The notes below the pieces were generated by a model. That model ran no database searches. It worked only from the letters and a program-made list of their open reading frames with translations, and was not told the DNA's origin. A DNA stretch of 64,000 bases. Origin: an uncultured Schlesneria sp. (GTDB taxonomy: Bacteria > Planctomycetota > Planctomycetia > Planctomycetales > Planctomycetaceae). Below, piece after piece: positions 54,246 to 61,388 of the stretch (positions are counted from its first letter, which is position 1; each line of letters begins with the position of its first letter). The stretch is taken from NCBI GenBank assembly GCA_903834925.1, contig CAILLA010000304.1:37538-101537 (forward strand). Reading direction: 5' to 3'. Made by a program: the position numbers and the translations under genes.

Positions 54246-54273
54246 TTGCTATTACGCTGGAAGAGGGTAAAAT
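54246..54273 (+). promoter_or_regulatory. Promoter of RNA element copy 8
   Basis: -35 TTGCTA (54246-54251), 16-base spacer, -10 TAAAAT (54268-54273), located 47 bases before the conserved CGG of copy 8. Confidence 0.68.
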
Positions 54274-54315
54274 AAGGAACGTTGGAGAAATGTGAGTCAG
54301 GTTCGTTCCCCAACA

Positions 54316-54426
54316 GCATCGGAAAACTGAATAGAAAGCAACTCGGTCAATGCCGAGGGGCTGGTTAGTAAGTAAGCCGACGCGATGAAACACCTCAAGG
54401 GTGTTCTGTCGCGTCGGCTTTTTTTG
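54316..54426 (+). ncRNA. Structured leader RNA element, copy 8 (majority subtype)
   Basis: ATCGGAAAAC, CTCGG/CCGAG hairpin closed by AGC/GCT, GGTTAGTAAGTAAGCCGACGCG, and terminator (GACGCG paired to CGCGTC with inner AACACC/GGTGTT), ending in TTTTTTT. It precedes the PRC-barrel gene at 54463 by about 35 bases, the shortest distance among majority copies. Confidence 0.78.
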
Positions 54427-54462
54427 TCGTCACATTACCCGATTCGCCACCGAAAGAGAAAA

Positions 54463-55374
54463 ATGATCTTAAGAAACAGAATTTGGGGCAGTTTGATATT
54501 CCAACGAATTCGAAATGCCGTAGTGACTTCGTCAATTTTGGCGATGTCACTTGGGGGTTCGCTGTGGGCTCAGTCCACGAAGGATTCGGAGACAAACCCC
54601 GTGAACTCCGATGCTGCAGATGAATTGGATCGCGGACGAATCGAAGAGTCTACTGCGATTCTACACGCGAAAGTTGTTTCTGAAATAGGGGACGTCATCG
54701 GGGAGGTCTCGGATCTGTTGCTGGATTTGCAACACGGGCATCTGTCGACCGTTTTGATTACACGTCAAAATTCGAAAGACGAAAAGTCTCAACAAATTGC
54801 TGTTCCCTGGTCCGTTTTACATCGAACTAAGGAAATGAGTTTTGAAATTCGTTGTTCGATGGAAAAACTCGAGCGTGCCCCTGAACTCGATCCTAAGCAC
54901 GAAGATTCAGCACTGACGCGTCAGTGGGCAACGACGGTCTATGATCACTTTGGAATTAAACAGAGAGAGATTAAGCAAGAAAAAGCAGCGTCTGTCGAAG
55001 ACTATCAACTTTCTCGTGCCACGTCGCTTAAGAATATTCGGGTCAACGATTTGAAGGGAGCCGAACTTGGTCATGTGATCGGCTTCGCCATTGCGACACG
55101 CGATGGCCTGTTAGTTTACGCGGGATTAGCGGTCACAAAATCAGATCAAGGACTGCAAGCAATTCCGTTAAGTGCGTTCATCGTTAAACCATCTCAACCC
55201 GAATGGCTGCTCGACATCGCGGTAGAGGCACTCATCGAACGACCGAACTTTCCAAAATCGGCCTGGCCAACCGCGATTGACCGCGGGTGGTCCGAGTATG
55301 TTCACGTACTCTATGGCCGACCCGTTTTCGAAGGGGTCAGATCAGCCCCGAAAGCGGTCGCGGTTAATCCGTAA
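54463..55374 (+). CDS. Exported PRC-barrel protein
   Basis: A 303-residue protein from ATG 54463. A signal peptide (NAVVTSSILAMSLGGSLWAQ) precedes two PRC-barrel-like domains: AKVVSEIGDVIGEVSDLLLDLQHGHLSTVLI and ATSLKNIRVNDLKGAELGHVIGFAI. PRC-barrels bind proteins or RNA in other systems; the exported version with an N-terminal signal is typical of stress-associated envelope proteins. Its leader holds RNA element copy 8. An ATG at 54385 lies inside the element and is unlikely. Function unknown. Confidence 0.83.
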   Translation: MILRNRIWGSLIFQRIRNAVVTSSILAMSLGGSLWAQSTKDSETNPVNSDAADELDRGRIEESTAILHAKVVSEIGDVIGEVSDLLLDLQHGHLSTVLITRQNSKDEKSQQIAVPWSVLHRTKEMSFEIRCSMEKLERAPELDPKHEDSALTRQWATTVYDHFGIKQREIKQEKAASVEDYQLSRATSLKNIRVNDLKGAELGHVIGFAIATRDGLLVYAGLAVTKSDQGLQAIPLSAFIVKPSQPEWLLDIAVEALIERPNFPKSAWPTAIDRGWSEYVHVLYGRPVFEGVRSAPKAVAVNP

Positions 55375-55609
55375 TTCCAACCACACGGAATGCCGAAATA
55401 AAGCTCCCGTCACGAGGCTTGCCATGGTCTGTTCACACTCATCATGATTCAGCGCGGTTCGCTATTCGAGTGTCTCGCCCTGGGATTGCAGCGTGAACAT
55501 ATCGGTAACGAAGTGGACGTCCCTTGCACTGGAACGCTATCGCTGGCGGTTCAGTCTTCATTCACGTCGCTTTGGCAGTACTTTTAACTAACTCATTGAA
55601 AGCCGCCGC

Positions 55610-57310
55610 GTGTTCAGATTCCGCATGAAAAGCCAGCAATTGCCACGATTTGTGGCCCTTGTTCGGCCCTATTGGAATTCCGCAGAAAAATGGACCTCCA
55701 GGGGGCTGTTGGCACTGCTGATCCTGCTTTTGTTGGGAAATACTGCGTTCAGCGTTTTACTGCTTGAACAATCAGGTGAATTCACATCAGCGCTCGCAGC
55801 GCAGGATTACGATCGTTATTGGAGGTCAATCTACAAGACGGTTTGCATTATTGTTGCTGCGACTCCGTTTTATGTACTTCAATTTTATGCCCGTGACAAA
55901 CTCGTTAATTACTGGCGTCGATGGCTGACTCACAGTTACCTGGAAACCTATTTTCGTAACAAAGCGTTTTATAAGCTGGCTTTCAATGCAGACATTGACA
56001 ATCCCGATCAACGCATCGCAGAAGACATCAACACTTTTACCCTTCGGTCGATATTTTATTTACTGCTGTTCGTGGAAACCGTTTTACAACTTATTGCATT
56101 TAGCGGTGTTCTATGGTCGATCTCGAAAACTCTCGTCGTGTTCCTGATGGTATACGCAACCATTGGAACTTTGGTCGCCAGTTTGGTTTTTGGCAGAAGT
56201 CTGGTCGCGCTCAATCTCTTTCAATTAAGGCGTGAGGCGGATTTTCGCTTCAGCCTGATTCGAGTGCGTGAAAACGCCGAGTCGATCGCGTTCTATCGCG
56301 GTGAAGAGCCGGAATCCCGCTATATCAAGGGTCGTTTTCGTGTTGCGTTTGAGAACTTCAACAGAATCATTAACTGGCAGGGCTTTCTGAATTTATTTCA
56401 ATACCTCTACAGCTCAGTCACATTAGTGATGCCGGGACTGATCCTTGCGCCCCAAGTCCTGTCTGGGGGCATCGAGGTGGGACGAGTCGTTCAAGCGGCA
56501 GGCGCCTTCGCCGCAATTTTCACGGCTCTCACGGTCGTCGTCAACAACTTTGACACACTCAGTCGCTTTGCCGCAGGAATCAGCCGGTTGGACAAGTTCG
56601 CGAAATCATTGGAATTATCGGCGACAGAAGGTTCGTTGGACCGCGACGTCATTCAGACCGTTGAAGATAATCGCCTGGCGATGGAACATCTGACTTTGCA
56701 AACGCCCGATTATCGCAGAACGCTAGTTCAGGATCTTTCACTTGAGATCACGCCTGGGGAGAGTCTTCTGATTACCGGTGCGAGCGGAGGCGGCAAGAGT
56801 TCCTTGCTACGTGCGATTGCCGGATTATGGGATTCTGGCAGCGGAATGATTGTTCGTCCGCCACTGATCGAGATGTTTTTTCTTCCTCAACGTCCTTACA
56901 TGATCATCGGTACGTTACGCGATCAAATCCTGTATCCGCTCAACAACGGCGAAATCACTGACGACCAGCTGCAGAATGTTCTCAATGTTGTGAATCTACC
57001 TGATTTGGCTGCGCGTTGTGGCGGTCTTGACGTCGATGCAGATTGGGGAAAGATCCTGTCATTGGGCGAACAACAGCGGATCGCGTTCGCACGCGTTCTG
57101 CTTTCCAAGCCTCGTTATGTCATTTTGGATGAAGCGACCAGCGCTTTGGATTCCAAGAATGAAGAGTCGTTGTACCAGCAGTTACATGATTCAGGTGCAA
57201 CGCTGATCAGCGTCAGCCATCGTCCGAATGTTGCCAGGTTCCATACTCAGGTTCTTGAGCTTTGTGGCGACGGAAGTTGGCACATCACTCCTGTGGAAGA
57301 CGCGAAGTGA
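55610..57310 (+). CDS. SbmA/BacA-like ABC transporter with fused ATPase
   Basis: A 566-residue protein starting with GTG at 55610. The N-terminal half has six predicted helices and a DIDNPDQRIAEDINTF motif, which is the SbmA/BacA and ABCD-type signature. The C-terminal half is an ATPase with Walker A GASGGGKSS (Gly390, Lys396), signature LSLGEQQRIAFARVL, and Walker B YVILDEATSALD. Related proteins import peptides or very-long-chain fatty acids, so its substrate is not defined. It stands alone, with no RNA element upstream and a gap of 235 bases after the PRC-barrel gene. All catalytic motifs are intact. Confidence 0.88.
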   Translation: MFRFRMKSQQLPRFVALVRPYWNSAEKWTSRGLLALLILLLLGNTAFSVLLLEQSGEFTSALAAQDYDRYWRSIYKTVCIIVAATPFYVLQFYARDKLVNYWRRWLTHSYLETYFRNKAFYKLAFNADIDNPDQRIAEDINTFTLRSIFYLLLFVETVLQLIAFSGVLWSISKTLVVFLMVYATIGTLVASLVFGRSLVALNLFQLRREADFRFSLIRVRENAESIAFYRGEEPESRYIKGRFRVAFENFNRIINWQGFLNLFQYLYSSVTLVMPGLILAPQVLSGGIEVGRVVQAAGAFAAIFTALTVVVNNFDTLSRFAAGISRLDKFAKSLELSATEGSLDRDVIQTVEDNRLAMEHLTLQTPDYRRTLVQDLSLEITPGESLLITGASGGGKSSLLRAIAGLWDSGSGMIVRPPLIEMFFLPQRPYMIIGTLRDQILYPLNNGEITDDQLQNVLNVVNLPDLAARCGGLDVDADWGKILSLGEQQRIAFARVLLSKPRYVILDEATSALDSKNEESLYQQLHDSGATLISVSHRPNVARFHTQVLELCGDGSWHITPVEDAK

Positions 57311-57373
57311 GAATCAGCGATGTAAACGCCGGTAGGACGTGTTGTGATTACGCGATAAGTTGTAAGGTGCCTA

Positions 57374-57401
57374 TTGCTATTATGGCCGGATCGGGTAGTA
57401 T
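57374..57401 (+). promoter_or_regulatory. Promoter of RNA element copy 9
   Basis: -35 TTGCTA (57374-57379), 16-base spacer, -10 TAGTAT (57396-57401), 48 bases before the conserved CGG of copy 9. Confidence 0.65.
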
Positions 57402-57445
57402 TCCTGGTGTGCAAAGAGCCGGTGCAGAGCTTCGCCTCTTCAACA

Positions 57446-57554
57446 CATCGGAATACTAAATAGAGAGCAACCCGATTCATTTCGAGGGGCTGGTTAGTAA
57501 GTAAGCCGACGCGATGAGATTCCTTCGGGTATTTCGTCGCGTCGGCTTTTTTGA
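57446..57554 (+). ncRNA. Structured leader RNA element, copy 9 (majority subtype)
   Basis: ATCGGAATAC, a CCCGA/TCGAG hairpin (one mismatch), GGCTGGTTAGTAAGTAAG and terminator CCGACGCG paired to CGCGTCGG, ending in TTTTTT. It precedes the small membrane gene at 57716 by about 160 bases. Confidence 0.75.
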
Positions 57555-57715
57555 TTTCGCGTGCCGCAAAAATACGTCAAAAATGTCAGCATTTGTAACG
57601 TATTAAATTGCATAAGGGTGTTTTGCATTCTTGGTGTCGATGGTTGTCGCCAAGACATGCTCAAAAGTCAGTGTTAATTGTGACGAACACGATATCAATT
57701 CAAAAGGAGCTAAAA

Positions 57716-57844
57716 ATGCTAATTCTCGCCGTGACAACTGTTCCGCTCGCGGCAATTGGGTATTCGATGGTGTATCTATTGGCGGGGGGAGGCTTCTTCG
57801 GGGCGATGGTCATCTTCGTCGTCGCAAAAATGTTGGGTAAGTAA
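57716..57844 (+). CDS. Small two-helix membrane protein, paralogue A
   Basis: A 42-residue protein with an AAGGAGC ribosome-binding site 6-12 bases upstream. It has two hydrophobic segments, LILAVTTVPLAAIGYSMVYLL and a second containing GGGFFGAMVIFVVAK. It is 60-70% identical over the shared region to the start of the protein at 58395, pointing to a recent tandem duplication that now flanks the cupin gene. No family known to me. The leader carries RNA element copy 9, so stress regulation is likely. Confidence 0.78.
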   Translation: MLILAVTTVPLAAIGYSMVYLLAGGGFFGAMVIFVVAKMLGK

Positions 57845-57905
57845 ATACGAACGCGAGTCGTTCGGATTGCGTTTGAATAGTTATTGGAAAAGAGGAGAGC
57901 GTAAC

Positions 57906-58310
57906 ATGTCGGTTCAACTTGCTAACTCCAACGAAGCCATCAGGCTACCGCTTGGCAATGCAATATATCGTTCGATGACGTCGACGATCGTCAAAACTGA
58001 CGCTTTGGAGTTGACTCGGTGGGTACTTCCTGCTGGTAAAGCGATTCCGATGCACAATGTTCCTGGTGAGATCACGGTTCAATGCGTCGAAGGCCGAGTC
58101 ACTTTCAATGCGAGGGGGAAGTCGCATGACATCAAGGCGGGGCATTTGCTATTTCTTTCCGCCGGGGAACCTCATTCCGTAACTGCAATTGAAGATTCTA
58201 CTCTGCTGGTGACGCAACTTCTGCCATCGACCAACCCGTGCGAGAGAATCGACGTTGTGCAAGAAGCGTCTGAAGAATCGTTTCCTGCCAGCGATTCACC
58301 GGCTTATTGA
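57906..58310 (+). CDS. Cupin-domain protein
   Basis: A 134-residue protein from ATG 57906 with GAGGAG upstream. The cupin pattern is visible as PAGKAIPMHNVPGEITVQCVEGRVTF, then SHDIKAGHLLFLSAGEPHSVTAIEDSTLLVTQLL, giving two His-rich metal motifs. The first motif has PMHNVPG in place of the usual H-x-H, so metal binding may be altered. Cupins are used in many small-molecule or sensing roles; the substrate is unknown. The gene lies between the two tandem small membrane paralogues and is probably co-transcribed with them. Confidence 0.83.
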   Translation: MSVQLANSNEAIRLPLGNAIYRSMTSTIVKTDALELTRWVLPAGKAIPMHNVPGEITVQCVEGRVTFNARGKSHDIKAGHLLFLSAGEPHSVTAIEDSTLLVTQLLPSTNPCERIDVVQEASEESFPASDSPAY

Positions 58311-58394
58311 TCGAGCGTCGTTGGTGTAGGAGCACCTCTTCAAAAGCCGGCGTCGATTGTGCCTAACACTGAAGCAATTTGCGTGGAGTGAAAA

Positions 58395-58637
58395 ATGCTG
58401 ATTCTCACGGTGATCGCTCTTCCGCTCGCGGTAGTGGGGCAATCGTTAAAAAGTCTATTAGCGGGCGGAGGGGTTTTCGGGGCGATGGGCACTTTTATCA
58501 TTGCGAAAAGAATCAATACCAAGTTAAGTGAATTTTGTCAGGACCACCGTCATGCGAAATATAAGGCGCGAGACGCCACTGAGAAATTAAGTGGGTTCGT
58601 TCGTGGTTGGGGCGAGCGATTCCGGCGTGCCACTTAG
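58395..58637 (+). CDS. Small membrane protein, paralogue B with C-terminal extension
   Basis: An 80-residue protein with GGAG 8 bases upstream of ATG 58395. The first 40 residues (LILTVIALPLAVVGQSLKSLLAGGGVFGAMGTFIIAK) match paralogue A. The last 40 are polar and strongly basic (RINTKLSEFCQDHRHAKYKARDATEKL ... WGERFRRAT), probably facing the cytoplasm. No family known. Duplicate of 57716 with a new tail. Confidence 0.7.
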   Translation: MLILTVIALPLAVVGQSLKSLLAGGGVFGAMGTFIIAKRINTKLSEFCQDHRHAKYKARDATEKLSGFVRGWGERFRRAT

Positions 58638-58813
58638 TGTGTGACACCGGTCACTCCCGTTTGGGGTGTCGAGGAAAAAATGTCACAATCAGACGCATGT
58701 TGGAGTGTTGATTTAACTTTCAGTCAATGTGACTTTCAGGGTTACAGTGGTGATTCCGCCGCCTGCGTTGAGCGTATACCGCAGAATATGACCTAAGCAT
58801 GAGGAAGTGACTA

Positions 58814-59306
58814 ATGGTTTGTCATCGGAAGCTTTTAATTGCGACGATCGCAAGTGGAATGTTATCGTTTGGCGTGGCTGCAAATGCAGGGGTGATCTAC
58901 AACAATCTTCCCCACGTCACCACCTCTGGTTGATCGGACTCTGTTGGTGTAGATGGTCCGTCGTACGACTCGTTTTCCACTGGCAGCAGCGTTGCGGTCC
59001 TCACCGATGTGAAAATGATGCTCTCCGGTACTCCAGGGGTTGCTCAATTCACGGTCAGTCTCTTCAGTGACTCTTCAAGCAGTCCTGGATCGCACCTGGC
59101 AACGTTGGGAACATTCAGCGACAGTAGTTTGGCAACTTCGGCTTCAGTGTACGACGTTCCTGTTGCCGCTTAATCTCGTACTGGAGATTCCGAAAGACAA
59201 GCTGAAAAGCGCGCCTGGGTTCGACAAGAGCCACTGGCCAGTCTCGGGAGATTCGTCTTGGACGCAAGTTGACAAGTTTTATGCCGTGCTGATCACCGCC
59301 AAGTAG
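58814..59306 (+). pseudogene. Decayed secreted choice-of-anchor/PEP-CTERM-like gene
   Basis: An ATG at 58814 with GAGG upstream opens a protein with a signal peptide (LLIATIASGMLSFGVAANAG). An in-frame TGA at 58931-58933 follows 39 codons. The same frame then continues with SDSVGVDGPSYDSFSTGSSVAVLTDVKMMLSG and ISDSS-rich beta-strand sequence to a TAA at 59171. A later frame carries LVLEIPKDKLKSAPGFDKS. The pattern is that of the choice-of-anchor families with a PEP-CTERM signal, but no PEP-CTERM end is found before the next gene. The whole segment looks degraded. Confidence 0.65.
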
Positions 59307-59316
59307 CAGACAGCAA

Positions 59317-59345
59317 AAAACGGCGGGCTCATTGCCTGCCGTTCC
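59317..59345 (-). terminator. Hairpin with T tract on the minus strand
   Basis: AACGGCGGGC pairs with GCCTGCCGTT (one G-U) around TCATT. The A run on its left becomes a T tract on the minus strand, so it could terminate minus-strand transcription. On the plus strand it follows the decayed gene, without a T run. Confidence 0.5.
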
Positions 59346-59427
59346 TTCATGACGCTGAGAAGCGTTTCAACCATCTTGCCGATGATTCCATTTCGATTTG
59401 TGTACTGCTGTTTCGGGGTCATCCGAG

Positions 59428-59610
59428 ATGGAGAAACACAAGTCGTCTTTTTATTTGACGGGTGTTCGGAAATCGTTTCAGAGGTTTATCCGAAAGGAAT
59501 CGATGAGGTTTGCGCCACTGAAATGGATCGCGATTATTTTTTTCGTTCCCTGGATCGTCGACAGAATCACGCAGGACGCGATTTATCGAACAATTTCCAA
59601 TTTGTCGTAG
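59428..59610 (+). CDS. Possible small basic membrane protein (doubtful)
   Basis: A 60-residue frame from an ATG at 59428. It is basic at the N-terminus (MEKHKSSFYLTGVRKSFQRFIRKE), with one hydrophobic stretch (LKWIAIIFFVPWIVDRI). There is no clear ribosome-binding site and no known family. It is kept only because the region 59307-59772 is otherwise empty and this frame has a protein-like composition. Confidence 0.25.
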   Translation: MEKHKSSFYLTGVRKSFQRFIRKESMRFAPLKWIAIIFFVPWIVDRITQDAIYRTISNLS

Positions 59611-59772
59611 ACTCTGCGGCGAACTGGTATCGGCTGATTAGCGACAGTATATTCTTGCTCACTTGATCATAAACATCGTCGATGATGTGGAACGCAAATT
59701 ACCGGAACTTCCTTGTTTCGAGTTGTGGACATGTCGTCATAAGCAGGTTTAGCGAGGCGGTGCGTCGAAATC

Positions 59773-61386
59773 ATGTCGAGCATTATGCGATCGTTGCCGA
59801 TATTTGCCGTGTTCTGGTTATCGATCTGTTTGAATCAAGCTCAAGCGATCAACCGCGAACAGATCGAGACAGAGTTGGGGGTCTATGAAATATCGGTCAT
59901 CTCGATCGCGAGCCCGTTTGAACTGACTGATTCGATGGAGTCTGGCGTCCTTTTGCAAGAGGAGGTCGTTCCGTCGCTGAATCGCACTCCGGTGCCGACA
60001 GATGAAAAGCGTTTGAGGTTGATTGGCTTTCGAGCGAGCGATCCGAAGGAGCCGCTAGGTCGACTTGAGATCGAAAGTAATACCGACTGGTGTGTGATTG
60101 AAAATGAACTTTACGTCGCACGCACGATCTTTAAGGACAAACAGGAGGTCGCTCAACTTGATCGTTACCAGATTCCCGACTTGACTCATGTCAAAATGGT
60201 GCTTCAGGTTCCCGTGACGGCGGAGACGGATGATGAGATCCACAAAAATGGCTCCATTTATTCGAAGTTCATTCGCTCTTTTCGGATCATGCGTGTCCCC
60301 AATGGCTGGTTCTGTAATGGAATTATCTATGACAACACCGGAACGAGGGTCCAGTGCATGATCCAATCACAATCCGTAGCGACCGGGAGACGTGATTTTC
60401 AATCGATAAAGTCTGAGATCCGCGATTTGCGAAATACAAATGCGTTAGTGAAATGGCCCTTGAAAGTCGACTCGGATGGAAACAACCTTTTACTAACGGG
60501 CCTCGCACCTCATCAGGCGCGTGTTGAAATCATCAGATCCAAGTCACTCGGATGGTTAGGTGGCTTGAAGATTGATCATGTCCGGGTGGACGAGGATGTC
60601 TGTTATGTGACGCTCGGGCCGACTGGTGTTGTCCTTCGGATCCTTCGATTCGACGCCGACAAAATGGGATTACCGCTTTCTCAGCGACTCGCCTATCAAC
60701 AACCGACGTTTCTGCTGAACGAAGTAACAAAGAATCTGTCGCATCAGTTTCTTGACGGCCCAAACCGACAACTCAACATCCTGTTCCCGGACGGAAGTAA
60801 CGGGAAGCCATTTTCGAATGAGTTATTGCTCGACGACGTTGCCGGTCGGCAATTTGCTACGGCACTGAATGGAAACTCCGGCAAGGATCTAGCCGAGACC
60901 AGGGCGATGCTGGCAGACGTTGCCGGGCCGTGGATCGAAGAATTTGAAAAAACCGTTGGCAGAAAGCCGGATGGGACTCCGGTCGCTGTTCGAGTTCATG
61001 CAGGTTCCGCGTGGCCCACGAATTGGGTTTATCCATCCGGACTTTCTTATATTGTTTGGGCCGAGATCAACCCCGACGCAGTACTCTTGAAGATGTTTAA
61101 GCAGATATATGACGCTGAAAAGTTGAAACGGGAATCTGAGGAAGAGATTCGGAATGCAGTAGCTCGGCAACAGTTTTATCTTGCATCGTTGAGACGCGCG
61201 GGAATTACGAGCGCCATCGTGGGGCTCTTCTTGTTATTCGGCGGTCTGGGAATCGCCGCGTACATCTTTCAACAAAATGGGTTGGAGGCTGAAAAGCAAA
61301 AGAAACAGATGGCCGGAGCCAGTAAAGGCAAGTCCAGCAATAAAAAACGAAGGATTTTGCCAGCCAATGAAGAAGAGGGCTTCTGA
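59773..61386 (+). CDS. Large envelope protein of unknown function, with C-terminal membrane helix
   Basis: The family is not recognised. 537 residues: signal peptide (IMRSLPIFAVFWLSICLNQAQA), a mainly beta-strand exported region (YEISVISIASPF, RIMRVPNGWFCNGIIYD), and a C-terminal helix (about 480-505) followed by a basic, Lys-rich tail (KGKSSNKKRR). This predicts an envelope protein with most of its mass outside and a cytoplasmic tail. The downstream gene (61389) starts two bases after its stop, so the two are certainly co-transcribed and may form one complex. Confidence 0.75.
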   Translation: MSSIMRSLPIFAVFWLSICLNQAQAINREQIETELGVYEISVISIASPFELTDSMESGVLLQEEVVPSLNRTPVPTDEKRLRLIGFRASDPKEPLGRLEIESNTDWCVIENELYVARTIFKDKQEVAQLDRYQIPDLTHVKMVLQVPVTAETDDEIHKNGSIYSKFIRSFRIMRVPNGWFCNGIIYDNTGTRVQCMIQSQSVATGRRDFQSIKSEIRDLRNTNALVKWPLKVDSDGNNLLLTGLAPHQARVEIIRSKSLGWLGGLKIDHVRVDEDVCYVTLGPTGVVLRILRFDADKMGLPLSQRLAYQQPTFLLNEVTKNLSHQFLDGPNRQLNILFPDGSNGKPFSNELLLDDVAGRQFATALNGNSGKDLAETRAMLADVAGPWIEEFEKTVGRKPDGTPVAVRVHAGSAWPTNWVYPSGLSYIVWAEINPDAVLLKMFKQIYDAEKLKRESEEEIRNAVARQQFYLASLRRAGITSAIVGLFLLFGGLGIAAYIFQQNGLEAEKQKKQMAGASKGKSSNKKRRILPANEEEGF

Positions 61387-61388
61387 TC

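Noticed and set aside
14276..57554. The RNA elements as a known riboswitch (c-di-GMP, TPP, SAM, glycine, purine, preQ1, ZTP, fluoride, guanidine, Mn)
   Set aside because: I compared the conserved segments with these from memory and none fits. I could not run Rfam, so an obscure family match remains possible.
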